From Pyrenophora tritici-repentis (Eukaryota > Ascomycota > Dothideomycetes > Pleosporales > Pleosporaceae), in contig NC_089390.1 in the NCBI RefSeq assembly GCF_003171515.1, forward strand, positions 8,684,274-8,748,273: a stretch of 64,000 nucleotides of DNA, written 5' to 3'. This document shows, in pieces, positions 34,581 through 47,000 of this stretch (the first letter of the stretch is position 1; each line of letters starts with the position of its first letter). The translations under genes and the position numbers were made by a program. The notes under the pieces are model-generated. The model was given only the letters and a program-made list of their open reading frames with translations, ran no database searches and was not told the origin of the DNA.

Positions 34581-35212
34581 GATGGCTCAGGAAAGGAAGG
34601 GTGTCGTGTGTTTCCGTGTAACCCTCGGCGCCTCAAGAATGTGCGGGGAATTCAAAGGTGCGAACGCGAATACGGACCAAAATGGAACAGAACAGAGACC
34701 AAAAAAAAAGACGCCCCTACTTCACGCGAAAAACCGCAACCACAATTTCGACTCTGTGAAGCTGCCCCGCCCTTGAACCAAATTGATCTTTGCTGGCACA
34801 ATTGGCGACGACGACTGCGACGCGACGCAAGAAAAAGACACGCAGCGCGCAAGACTACAGAAAAAGTACCGGATCGCCGTCACAATCCGCAGGCGCGGTT
34901 CATGCATTAGCGCATAGTCCTTGGCTTCCTATGACGCAGATGGCTAGAGGCAGCATCCCCAGCTTTGGCCTTAGCGGTGGCTGTTCTCCTTCCGCAGCAA
35001 CACCAGCGACGGCTACAACAACTACAACTACAACTACGACTGTTACGGATTCACAGCATCCCGAAACTTTACTGTCCCGCGGCTTGATAGCACCCGCAAA
35101 ATTCATATCCGCGAACCCCCTCTCCAAGCCCAAGTCCCGCAAACGAGCGCGAGTACCACCCGCTGAGCGCAGAGCCAGACCTCGTTCAAAAGCACAAGTA
35201 CCAGTTTCCAGT
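34581..35212. other. Divergent promoter region with trinucleotide-like repeat
   Basis: 630 bp between POP5 and the VAMP7-like gene. A CAACTA-like microsatellite lies at about 35010-35038. The plus frame is open through here and joins the SNARE gene, so an N-terminal extension cannot be excluded, but its composition is not longin-like. Confidence 0.5.
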
Positions 35213-36076
35213 ATGGCGTCTTCGTCTACTACCTCTGGTCCGCTGCTTTAGTACGTTTGATATCTCCTCTAGTCTGACATCAGACGGAAGACATGTTGCT
35301 AACAATGCCCCCCTCCCAGCGCATGCATTGCACACAACACGACCGTTCTCGCCGAACACACAGCATCCGCCTCGTCCAACGCCTCATCCCTCGTCTCCCT
35401 CGTCCTCCCACGCATCGCGCACGATACTTCGGCCCACAAGACAATCGACCAATCCAAGTTCTTCATCCACTGCCTCATCAAGTCGCCCTCCGACTTCCCC
35501 GGCAACCAATCCACAGCCGGCGGCCTCACCTTCCTCGTCATCGCAGAACGCGATCTCGGCCAGCGCATCCCCTTTGGATTTCTAACCAACCTCGAGAAGA
35601 AGTTCTTCGCTGAATTTGAGCCAGCGAGCACGAATTTCCATGATTTACCACCCTATGGCTGTGCAAGCTTCAATGGCGCGTTGAAGAGGTTGATGGTGGA
35701 GCAGGGTGGCACGCAGGCTGGTCAGCAGGATGCTTTGCGTACCGCGCAGCGTGAGATTGAGGGTGTGCGCGAGATTATGACGGAGAATATTGAGCGTGTG
35801 TTGGAGAGGGGCGAGCATATGAGTGTTTTGGTGGACAAGACGGGTCGCTTAGGTGAGAATGCGAGGGACTTTAGGGTGAGGAGCAGGACGCTCAAGAGAA
35901 GGATGTGGTGGAAGAACGTCAAGCTCATGGTGCTATTAATGCTTGTCGTCATCTTCTTGATTTACCTCTTCGTTGGCTTTGGTTGCGGATTACCAGGTAA
36001 GTCGCTATCCAGGTCAGAACATTGTTCCATCAAGTGCTAACAACTAATAGCTTGGGGTCGCTGCCTCGGTCACTAG
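35213..36076 (+). CDS. NYV1: VAMP7/Nyv1-type R-SNARE
   Basis: Longin-type R-SNARE for vacuolar or endosomal fusion. Exons 35213-35250, 35320-35996 and 36051-36076 give 246 residues. The longin domain begins LLYACIAHNTTVLAEH right after the first splice and runs to about residue 125 (FGFLTNLEKKFFAEF). The SNARE motif contains MTENIERVLERGEHMSVLVDKT with the central zero-layer arginine, followed by a basic stretch and a C-terminal membrane anchor (LMVLLMLVVIFLIYLFVGFGCGL). The last exon adds only PAWGRCLGH, as in filamentous fungal orthologues. Assigned to Nyv1/VAMP7 rather than Ykt6 because a membrane anchor is present instead of a CAAX box. Confidence 0.9.
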
Positions 36077-36866
36077 AGAACGCGGGGCCCTTTCCTAATG
36101 TTAATTAACTTTGAACAAGCACTTCACACCCCATATTTTGCGCGCGCAACTCGAGTATTGGCCTCTTTTCCACAACCCAACATGTCCGCGAGACGGATAC
36201 TCGGTCTCGCGGACATCATGGAGGCAGAATGCTGTACGGTGAGAGGTGCGCAAAGATTGTTCATTTATACAACAGCAGCGGGCGTTTGGCGTCCGTCTTT
36301 TCCATTTTCCATAGCCACAGTACGAAATAAGCTACGAGATATTCCCAGTTTGATCTCTGATTCCCTTCCTCTTTTTAAAACGCCGTTTCCATGCAGATCC
36401 TTCCCCAGCCCTAGAGCCCATTCTCACTAGACGTGATGTGAGGACCCACCCAACCGTACCGCATAACGCCGAAATCGATCGATCCCTAGGGAAAGACCGA
36501 CAGTGAGAAAAAAAAGTAAAAAGTATGTAAGAAAAAGCAAACGATGACTACCCGATACCCCGATCCCCAGCCCATCCAACCCAACAAACACCAGTAAATC
36601 AGACTGAAAAAAAAGTGAAATAGCTCCCCCCTTACCCGAATAGGATTTTTACATCAAGTGTACATAGCCAAAAACTCCTGGAAAATGCTTTTGGACTAAA
36701 TCTATCTAGTCGTCTAAAGTGAATAGTCGTGGTATAAGCCCGAACCATAACAAAAAGGAAAGTAGTGAACAGAAACTTTTGTTGCCTTGTAGTCGTTTTC
36801 GTGAGAAGAAAAAACCGTTTCAACGCCTGCCATGAAATCGTGTATGGGCAACAAACCATGGTCCAA
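36077..36866. other. Intergenic, convergent 3' ends
   Basis: 790 bp between the tail-to-tail VAMP7-like and URA2 genes. It contains A-rich tracts near 36510-36620 but no supported gene. Confidence 0.5.
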
Positions 36867-39800
36867 CTAAGGAGCCATAACCATTGCAAGCAGCGCCATA
36901 CGCGTGTACAGTCCGTACCGCATCTGTGGTTGAAGACGTTAGCTGATGGTTTTCTCCTCACCGAGCATTCTAGACTTACCTGTCTGAAGTACGCCGCCCT
37001 GGGGTCAAAGTCCACCTCCTCGTTAATCTCGTTGTTCCTAGGCAGCGGGTGCATGACAATCATGTTTGCCTTGGCCCCCTTCAACAGCTTGTTATCAATG
37101 ACGAAGGAATCCTTGACTGCCTCATACGTCGCCACATCGGGGAAGCGCTCCTTCTGCACGCGAGTGCAGTACATGACATCCGAAGAGGCGACAATGTCTT
37201 CTGTCAACTCAGTCGATACCTTATTGAGTTGTCCACGAGCCTTGAGCGCGTCCGTGACGCCGGAAGGCATCGGAAGAGACGCAGGCGAGACGAGGTTGAT
37301 AGTGACGTCGTAGTGGGAGAGGAGTTCGCAGAGGGAGTGCACTGTGCGGCCGTACTTGAGATCACCGACAAAGGTGATGTTGAGGCCGTTGACAGTTCCA
37401 AGTTCCTCTCGAATGGTGAAGATGTCGAGAAGGGCCTGTGTCGGATGCTCGCGGCTGCCGTTACCTGCGTTGATGACAGGCACATCAGAGAACTTGGTAG
37501 CTATGTCGATAGACTCCTCGGACGGGTGACGCAGAACGATAGCGTCGCCGTAGCAGCCCAGGGTGCGGATAGTGTCTGCAACAGACTCTCCCTTTTGCGT
37601 GGAAGACACTGACTCATTGACGACGATTACTTCACCACCAAGACGCTTCATAGCAGCGTCGAAAGAAGCCGATGTCCTGGTAGATGGCTCACAGAACATG
37701 GTGCAAAGGACGCGGCCCTTGAGAATATCAAGGCAACCCTGTCGTTGAGTACCAAGACGCATCTCCTGAGCAATAGTAAAGAGCAGATGCAGGTCGGCTC
37801 GGGTGAACTGCTTGACCGAAGTGATGTGTTCCCTCTTGAATGGAGACTTTGCGAGGAGCTGTGACAGAGACAATGAGGCGTTCAGCCTGGACATATGTCC
37901 AGACGACTCGTCATGTGCTCCGGGAGCTGCAGCGAACTCCTGGAAGTCCACCTTACTGATCTCCATGTCGTAGTGGCGAGCGATGGCCTCAATCAGCAGC
38001 TTGGCATTCTTCACGTTGGTCACCAAAGGAGTCTGGTAGTCGACCGCCATACGACGGGTTTGGTATCCTCGGCTCATGTAGTTGGCTGGTCGACGGAAGC
38101 GGTTGCTTGACGGCAAGTTGATGTACAGATCGATGAGGTTGTTCGACAAGTGCTGTGTGAGCGAGTACTCTTGCTTCTGCTCGTCGTGTTCGCCACTAGA
38201 CAAGACTTCCAGGAACTTGACTGGGATACCGTGTTCTTGGATATAATCGGCGGTTCCAGCAGTAGCGAACAGGTTGTAGCCCATCTTGTGCAGGCGTTCG
38301 ATAGAAGGTAGCATCTCCAGCTTGTCCTTGAAAGAACCGATAGAGAGCAAGATGTTCTTTTTTGGCAGCCTGAAGCCAGTAGCGATGAGACCCTTAATGT
38401 AAGCCTCGTACTTGGTGCGACCGAAGCAGGCGACTTCACCAGTCGACGCCATCTCCACACCAAGGACGGGATCAGCTCCAGAGAGACGAGAGAAGGAGAA
38501 CTGTGGAACCTTGACACCGACATAATCCGCGGGTATGTTGGTTGGCGGATATTCGGACACGGGTAGGCCAGCCATGGCCTTGGTAGCCATCTCAATCAGG
38601 TCAACACCCATAACCTTTGACACGAAGGGGAAGGATCGCGAGGCACGAACGTTGCACTCAATAACCTTGATCTCGTTGTCTTTGGCGATGAACTGGATGT
38701 TGTAGGGTCCAGTGATCAACAAAGCTTGACCAATCTTCCTTGTTGCATCTTCGATTTGGCGTACAGTCTGAGCATGTTAGCATAGTTCGTGCAGTGTTGC
38801 GAAATTGGATCACATACCTCGGGGTCAAGATCCTGGGGCGGCAAAATGAGCGTAGCATCACCGGAATGCACACCGGCGTTCTCGACGTGCTCGGAGATGA
38901 AGTGACCAATCATAGTACCCTTGTTGGCTACAGCATCCATCTCGATTTCCTTCGCATTCTCGATGTACTTGGTAATGACGACTGGGTGTTCCTTAGACAC
39001 GTCTGCCGCTTGGTTCAAGTAATTGGCCAAGTCGTGCTTTGAGTAAACCGTGTTCATGGCGGCACCAGAGAGCACGTAAGAGGGACGAACCAAGACGGGG
39101 TAGGACACCCTCTCACAAAACTCAGTAGCCTCCTCGATACTCGTGAGTTCTTTCCAGGCGGGCTGATCGACAGCGATGCGGTCAAGCATACGAGAGAACT
39201 TGTAACGGTTCTCAGCGGTGTCGATCATCTCGGGCGAGGTACCGAGCACTTTGACGTTCATGCGGTGCAGTGGTAGCGCAATGTTGTTTGGAGTCTGCCC
39301 GCCCATGGACAGTACAACACCGCTGGAGTTCTCCATGGTATAGATGTCCAAAACAGTCTCGAGGTTGATGCACTCAAAGTATAAACGGTCCGCTTCATCA
39401 TAGTCGGTAGAAACTGTCTCTGGGTTGTAGTTCAACATAACGGTCTTAAATCCTTGCTCCCTGAGAGTGCGGATAGCACGGACAGAGCACCAGTCGAACT
39501 CAACAGACGATCCGATTCGGTATACACCAGAACCGAGCACCATGATACCCTTGTCATTGAAAGTGATGTCGTTCTCGGTACCGTTGTATGTGAGATACAG
39601 ATAGTTTGTGACCGCGGGGAACTCGGCTGCAACAGTGTCAATCTGCTTGACTACGGGGAAAATCCCAGCATCGACACGTACGCGACGTACGGCAAGCTCG
39701 TTGGAGGCCCAGAACTTGGCGAGTTGACGATCGGAGAATCCCAGTTGCTTTGCCTGCTTCAGCAACGGCATGGTGATGCTGGTGGTGGTGTAGCTCGACA

Positions 39801-42542
39801 TTGACTTCTCAAAGTCACTGAGGGACTTGAGACGGCTAAGGAACCACTTGTCGATTTGGGTCATTTCCCAGATCTTGTCGACACTGTAACCAGCCTTCAT
39901 TGCGTTGGCAATGGCAAACAGTCGCTGATCAGAAGGTGTTTGCAGTTCCTGGTCGATTTCCATGAGAGCCGGAGTCTCGTTGAAACCAAGATTGCTAGGG
40001 TCAACTGAGCGAATGGCCTTTTGTATGGCTTCTTCGAAAGTTCGACCGATACTCATGACCTCACCAACACTCTTCATGGATGAACCGAGAAGTGTCGACA
40101 CACGGGTGAACTTCTTCAAATCCCAGCGGGGGATCTTGACCACGACGTAATCGAGCGACGGCTCAAAGCAGGCGCACGTAACGCGCGTGACGGAGTTGGA
40201 GATGTCATTGAGAGGAATATTGAGACCAAGCTTTGCTGCGACGAAAGCAAGAGGATAGCCAGTCGCCTTGGAGGCAAGAGCGGAAGAACGCGAAAGACGG
40301 GCGTTCACTTCGATAATGCAGTACTCCTTGGAGAAAGGGTTCAGGGCGTACTGGATGTTGCATTCACCAACAACACCAAGGTGGCGGATGACGTTCACGG
40401 CTGTTGTTCGGAGCATGTTGTAGTCAGCGTCCGAAAGGGTTTGCGAGGGTGCCACCACAATAGAGTCTCCAGTGTGAATACCGAGAGGATCAAAGTTCTC
40501 CATGTTACAAACCGTAATACAGTTGTCTCGGGAGTCACGGACGACTTCGTACTCGATTTCCTTCCAGCCCTTCATACTTCGCTCGATCAGCACCTGGGGA
40601 CTGGCAGCGAAAGCCTTGTTGCAAAGGTCAAGCAGCTCTGCTTCGTTGTTTGCAAATCCACTGCCGAGACCTCCCAGGGCGTAGGCAGCCCGGACGATGA
40701 CGGGGAAACCAATGTCTTTTACGACACGCATGGCCTCCTCCACACTATTGGCCGAGGCTGACTTGGCGCACTTCTCTCCAATGGACTCCATGCTTCGTGC
40801 AAAGAGCTCTCGGTCTTCAGTAGTGATGATGGTTTCGATGGGGGTTCCGAGCACCTTGACACCCAGACCTTCGAACTCATCCTTCAGCTGGATACCGACT
40901 TGGAGTGCAGTCTGGCCACCAAAGGTGACGTAGATACCGTCAGGTCGCTCTTTCTGTATGACTTTGCGCACAAAGTCTGCGTTGACTGGTAGGAAGTAGA
41001 CCTTGTCGGCAAGGCCCTTGGAAGTTTGAATTGTAGCGATGTTGGGGTTGATCAAGATGGTGTAGATACCCTCTTCCTTCAAGGCCTTGATGGCCTGACT
41101 GCCAGAGTAGTCAAACTCTCCAGCCTGACCGATGCTCAAGCCTCCACTTCCTAGCACAAGCACCTTCTTGACGTCCACTCTTGGGGTAAGCTTCCTGTTT
41201 TCCTCGAAAGTGCCACCAGGGAACTCGACTGCCTGAGACATGACTTCAGATGCGGCCAAGGCCTTTTGGATAGTGCTGATGAAGACATCAAACAGGTACT
41301 CGGTATCGCGTGGACCGGGAGTGTGCTCTGGATGAAACTGCACACTGAAGTAGGGCCTGCGCACATGTCGAATGCCTTCGTTACTCTTGTCGTTGGCGTT
41401 CACGAAGAGCTCCTCCCAGCCATTGGGCAACGTCTTGGAGTCGACCGCATAACCGTGGTTTTGCGATGTAATGTGGCACTTGCCGGTGAGCAAGTTGGTG
41501 CAGGGAATGTTGGCACCGCGGTTACCAAACTTCATCTTGATAGTGCTAGCACCCGCTGCGCGGGCCAGCAACTGGTGACCAAGACAGATACCGAAAATTG
41601 GTGTCCGTGCTTCGTCCATGGCCGCCTTGATGTGTTTCACTGTGGACTCCATCATGGCTGGATCACCAGGGCCGTTGGAGATGAAGAGACCGTCATAGTC
41701 CTTGCCAGCAAGCTGAGGGAAGTCGTAGTCCCATGGTACCTGCAGTACCTCGACTCCTCGCTTTACCAGGCATCTCAGCTGGTTGTATTTGAGGCCGACG
41801 TCAACGGTGACGACACGTACGGGGCGGCCGGAGGGATGCTTGAGGGCAGTGGCAGGGTCGGGGGACCAGAGCTTGGGCTCTTTGATGGAAACTGAGATTG
41901 TCAGGATAGGTCTTTTGAAGAAAGCGCATCTCACATACCTTCTGCAACCAAGTTCTTGGTGTTGGGGTCCAACCACTCAATCTGCTCGAAACTAGACCTC
42001 CAGTCCACCTCACCGTCGGCGAGGGTCTGGGTGTTGACCGCGCCATTGGTGAGGGCGGTTGATGAGGGTGTTGGGCCGGTCCTTTGTAGAAGACGTCCCA
42101 GCATACTTCCCTCCTCTCGGATGCGCTTCGTCAGCGCTCGCGTGTCGACGCCTGTGATGGCGGGCACGCCCTGCTCCTTGAGCCATGCGCCCAGCGAAGA
42201 GGTGGCCAAGTGATGTGAGTACTTTTCTCCAGCGTATGTGGCAACCACCAACCCAGCAATGTGGATTTCCCTGGACTCAAAGTTGGCTGGAATGCCCTCC
42301 AGCAGGCTGTCCATCTCCTCTCTCGAGGGCACACCATAGTTGCCGACTAGAGGAAATGTAATGACCAAGATCTGGCCTCGGTAGGAAGGATCTGTGATTG
42401 ATTCGGGGTAGCCGACCATACCAGTCTGGAAGACGAGTTCTCCAGAAATGCTCTTTTCAGCACCGAAGCTGTTTCCGAAGCATACATAGCCATCTTGAAG
42501 CTCAAGAGCCAAGTTCTGGCTTGGGTCGGGCAGTGAAGCCAT
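36867..42542 (-). CDS. URA2: Multifunctional carbamoyl-phosphate synthase / aspartate transcarbamylase (Ura2, PyrABCN)
   Basis: Catalyses the first two steps of UMP synthesis from glutamine, bicarbonate, ATP and aspartate. Exons 42542-41939, 41891-38818, 38767-36980 and 36923-36867 encode 1,840 residues. Order of parts: glutamine amidotransferase with [10 protein letters not shown] (Cys near 300) and FHPEHTPG; duplicated CPSase starting [20 protein letters not shown] near 425; MGS-like allosteric segment (about 1360-1490); then, after only about 45 residues, ATCase with [11 protein letters not shown] (about 1590), [10 protein letters not shown] and MHPLPR, ending [18 protein letters not shown]. 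Fungal orthologues are usually about 2,200 residues with an inactive dihydroorotase-like domain before ATCase. That domain is not seen here. All splices keep conserved sequence. Confidence 0.95.
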
Positions 42543-44048
42543 AATTGAGGGTATAAGTGACAGCTCTAGGGCTATGGAACCCTTCAGGTGCGAGGCTGCC
42601 AGGCTATTGTAGGAAAATAGAAGAGTTGAAGCCTGAGGGGAAAAAAAAAGTTTCGGACCCTCACATTGCAGCAAAAAAACGTAGTTAGCTGCGGCTGCAT
42701 GGCGGGGTTGAGCTGATTGGTCTGCCCCACTCTAGCGAATGACGAAGTCGGGCCTGACTACGTACTTCACTGTTGGTTGCTCTCACGGGTGCATCGCCGA
42801 GAGGCATAAGCTTGCATTCAGCTCAGAATTTTATTATGTGTCGTGTGTTTTATACGAAGTCGTTTTGCGGCTGCTTACATAGATGAAGTGGTGAAATAGT
42901 GAAATGGTGGTATAGTCTTGTCTGGATGCATTGACACGTGATAAATACCCCGCGGAGAGTTCAAATGTTGTACAGTGTGTGCGGGTCTACAGCCGCTGCA
43001 TCGGCTCCTCACGTACCTGGAGCGGTTTTGCCTCGATACTCGATGTCACCAGCTGCAAGGGATGGCACGGCGGTGTGAAGACGGCAGCACCAGAGCTGAT
43101 GGTGTGCAGCGGGAACGGCCTTGACGAGGTGGAGCAATGATCAGCGCAGGATTCAACGGCCTGATGCATGGCGACATCACCGTTTACAGCATCCGTATTG
43201 AGCATTTTGTGAGATGCTGCGTGGGTGAGCTGAGGTGATATCGCAGGCCAGGCCGTGGTTTTTGATATCTGACAGCGGCTGCATGACAAATAAAATGAAC
43301 TATTGCCTTGATGCGACATGCAGGACAAGCTTCGTCCCTGCGCCTGGGCGCACAAGCGAGCAAGGTTGCGGGTATGGATCGCGATGGTCTAAGAGGCTCA
43401 AGCTGACAGCCGTCTGGTGTCGAACAACATGCGCTGAAGGTGGTGCGAGATGCTGGACTGTGTCTGAGGCGGTCATGGGTGGCGTTGGCGTTGAGGCAAA
43501 TGGTTTGTGCACCCGCATGTCAAGGACATGAGGTATTATTACTGTACCAGTACTGTACATGCACGCTGCACCCCAGAAAGCGCTCCGCATGAGCGATAAA
43601 CCAGCCCACTTGCGGGCCTTCGCGTCGATGACGAACATCAAAATGGCGCGTCAAATCCTCACGGCTGTCTCACATGGCTTTCGTGACTTGCGTTTAGCTC
43701 CGGCCATCATCGCAAGCCCTGGCTGGCATGGCCTCCGTCCCGTCTTCTATTGGCTGGATAGTCGCCTGAACGAGGACGACGCGCGATAAGGATCGAGTCT
43801 TACCCTTCCTCATGATCCCTCGACGGCGAGGTGCCGCATGACGGTCTAGAGTGCTAGGCGGTGAACTGCGTGTGTCACGGAAATGGGCAAGAGCCCGTTC
43901 CAAGGTTCACTACTACTTTGTCGTGGTGCCTCATTTCCCACCCGTCATGAAACCTTGTCTACTCCACTCGACTTGCCCAGCCTACTCCCCTACCTTCGCC
44001 GACGCTGACGAGGAAGTCTGATTCCTTTAGAGGCTCGAGGTAGTTTCA
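42543..44048. other. Divergent promoter region
   Basis: 1.5 kb between the head-to-head URA2 and YVC1 genes. Frames up to about 120 codons exist on both strands without recognisable features. No repeats seen. Confidence 0.5.
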
Positions 44049-47000
44049 ATGTTCGCCTCATTCTTCTCCTCAAAGTCACGCAGGCCATCCGAGACGACGC
44101 CACTTCTCGCCGCAATCGACAGATATCGCCGTCGCCACAATGGGGAAGACTCGGACGCCGACGACAACGAGCCGGGCGCAGCAGGCCAGTACGATGGCGA
44201 AGATGAGGAAGAGTACGAAGACGAGGACCGCCAGCGAGATGGTCCCCTGTTGCCCGTTTTCTCTCCCCAGGTCTTGGGTAGGCGCAAACCATATACCACT
44301 ATATTTAATCCCCTGGCACTAATGAATAATCCCACAGATCGCATACCCATCTACAACACCACCCACGCGATCCGCATAATCCTCGTCCAAAGATGCGAAA
44401 CCACCTTATCATGGGACCAGTTGCGATCGCCGCAAGTCTCGCAATTCCTCGTCAAGCCCATCCAGCAGCAACTGCGCTCCGACCAGTTCTCGCGCGGGCT
44501 CTTATACTGCCTACTCGCAAACTGCCTACAATTCAAGAAGGAGGGCGAGGAGAACCCGGGAAATGTGGGCGTCAGTAAGACACGGGCCCTCATATGCGAA
44601 CTGCTCGCTATGAGACTGCTAAAGGAGTACTCTACCCGCGAACTTATCGATGCTCTGTCGTACGACTTCGATCCGCTGCAGGGTTTGGTCGTGTCAGGAC
44701 GCGGAAACGCTACTCCAGGCGGCGCAAACTGGTCGCGACAGGCCCCTCGTTCCGCGCGCATCTCTGCGCTGGAAATTGCCATTCGCGCCCAGGCCAAGAA
44801 GTTCCTCGCCCATCCTCTGGTCGTACGCCAGCTGGAGGCCATCTGGGCGGGCACCATTGTCTTCCACTCTGCAGCCGATAACCTCCATCGCAAGCCCGAC
44901 TCCTCCCAGGAACCCGGGCACAATGCTCCTGGCAATACAACCCCAAGGAGAGGCCCTTCGCGTCGCATGTCGCCCACGAAGCCTGCCCCTCCTCTGCCCC
45001 CGCCCCAATCGCTTCTCAGGCGCACCGTCACCCTCTACGATCCACACGAGGCCTCGCTCTTCAAGCTCTCACGATTACGTGTTCCCCGTTATCGCAACAT
45101 GTTTTCGACAATGTCGTTTGCCATTATGCTGGCCTTGTTCCTAGCTGTGCTTGTGGAGAAATCCGACGACATCACAGCTCTGGAGGTGCTCTTCTGGTTT
45201 TGGAGCGCGGGATACATGCTTGACGAAGTCGTTGGTTTCTCTGAACAGGGATTCGGGCTGTACATTATGAGTGTCTGGAATGCCTTTGACCTGGGCATCC
45301 TTCTCATGTTCATGGCTTACTACATTTTACGCCTCTACGGAATCCTCATGCCTGACGTCAGCCGCCACACAGTGGCCGCTATGGCATACGACGTTCTCGG
45401 TTCTACGGCCGTCCTCCTCTTTCCTCGTCTGTTTTCCGCCTTGGATCACTACCGGTACTTTTCGCAACTGCTCATCGCCTTTAAGATGATGGCTATGGAC
45501 CTGGTTGCAATTCTCGTACTCATCGTCATAAGCTGCAGTGGCTTCTTCGTCGCCTTCAGTTTGGCTTTCAAGCGAGAGCTCGGCGCTTCGGATGCCGCCT
45601 ACGCCATTTTCCAACTTGTCATGGGATTTACTCCCGCTGCCTGGGACCTCTGGGGCGAAATGAACTTCCTCGGCAAGACCTTGCTTGCCTTGTTTCTCTT
45701 CATCTGTCACTTCCTTATTGTCACAATTTTGATCACTGTCCTGACAAACTCATTCATGGCGGTTGTCAAAAACGCCGACGAAGAGCATCAATTCCTGTTC
45801 GCTGTGAACACCATCTCTATGGTCAAGTCAGATGCTCTCTTCTCTTACATTGCACCAACCAACATCATCGGGTGGCTTTTGATTCCACTCAAGTACACGA
45901 TGCCGTTCAAGAAGTTCTTGCGCATGAATAGGCTTGTCATCAAGCTAACGCATCTTCCTATTCTGTTTCTCATTTTCATCTACGAGCGTGTTCTTCTATC
46001 ACATCTCTCGTATGGACCAACTGATCTTGTTGAGCAGCGAGGTCGGGCAGATACGAAAGCACCTGTGCCAGCGTTCAGTATACGGGGTGCCACTGAGTTG
46101 TTTAGCCCTCGCCTACGCGAGCCCTCAGTTACCACGTTTCAGAAAGATCAAGCACTTGAAGAGGTTTTCCGCCGACCTTATCGCGACCCTAGTTTCCAAG
46201 CGAGTCCACGTTACCCGGCGCCCAGAAGGAACTCGGGCAATGTCGTATCAGATTGGATGAAGAAAATGGGTGACGATGATGAGAATACTCCACCCCAAGA
46301 TGACTCGCGATCAGTACTGGATCGACTAGAGGGTCGTAACCGGCCATATCTGCGTCGAACTAAAACGGTGGGGCAGACAAGGCGCAAGCACCCACTCGCT
46401 GCAACTAGAACTGTCGTGTCAGACCCTGACGATGCCATGACTCCATTTACTGGTATAGCAGAGGAGGAGGAGCCTGACATGGACACGGCCGAGGCTATGG
46501 AGGAAGTTCCACAGCAGACTGACGCTGATGGAGACGACGAAGACGATCAAGCGGATACTGACCAGCAAATCACGCCGCGCGTCAACCAGGGTCAAAAGGA
46601 AAACAAGAGGCCAAAGACAGGATATGAATCGTCCGAAGACGAGTTCTTTCAGCCACCAATGGGCCCGCCTCCACGACCGCAACCTCGTACTCCTGCTATC
46701 GTGCCTTCGCTGTCTGGGTCAAGCTTCAAAGCGAAAGAGCCAATGTCACCTGGTAAGAAACGAGCGAAGCCCGGCCACAATCGCAATACGTCGACGGGTA
46801 CAATTCTATTCAGCCCCGTTAAGGAGACCGTGAATGTATCACGTCCTGTTTCCCCTGAGAAGCGACCAAAGACAGGCAATCGTAGTGGGGCAGCCACTCC
46901 AGGACGTATTGATGCTTCAAGTGGGACTGGTACTCGCACCCCGAAGCTGCGAGCTCCTGCGGCTTCTGGTGCAGCCTCCCGGCCTCGTGCGATCATGCCA

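Noticed and set aside
34790..35212. Open frame joined in phase to the VAMP7-like gene
   Set aside because: Low-complexity Ala/Thr/Arg sequence containing a microsatellite; longin SNAREs start at the ATG at 35213.
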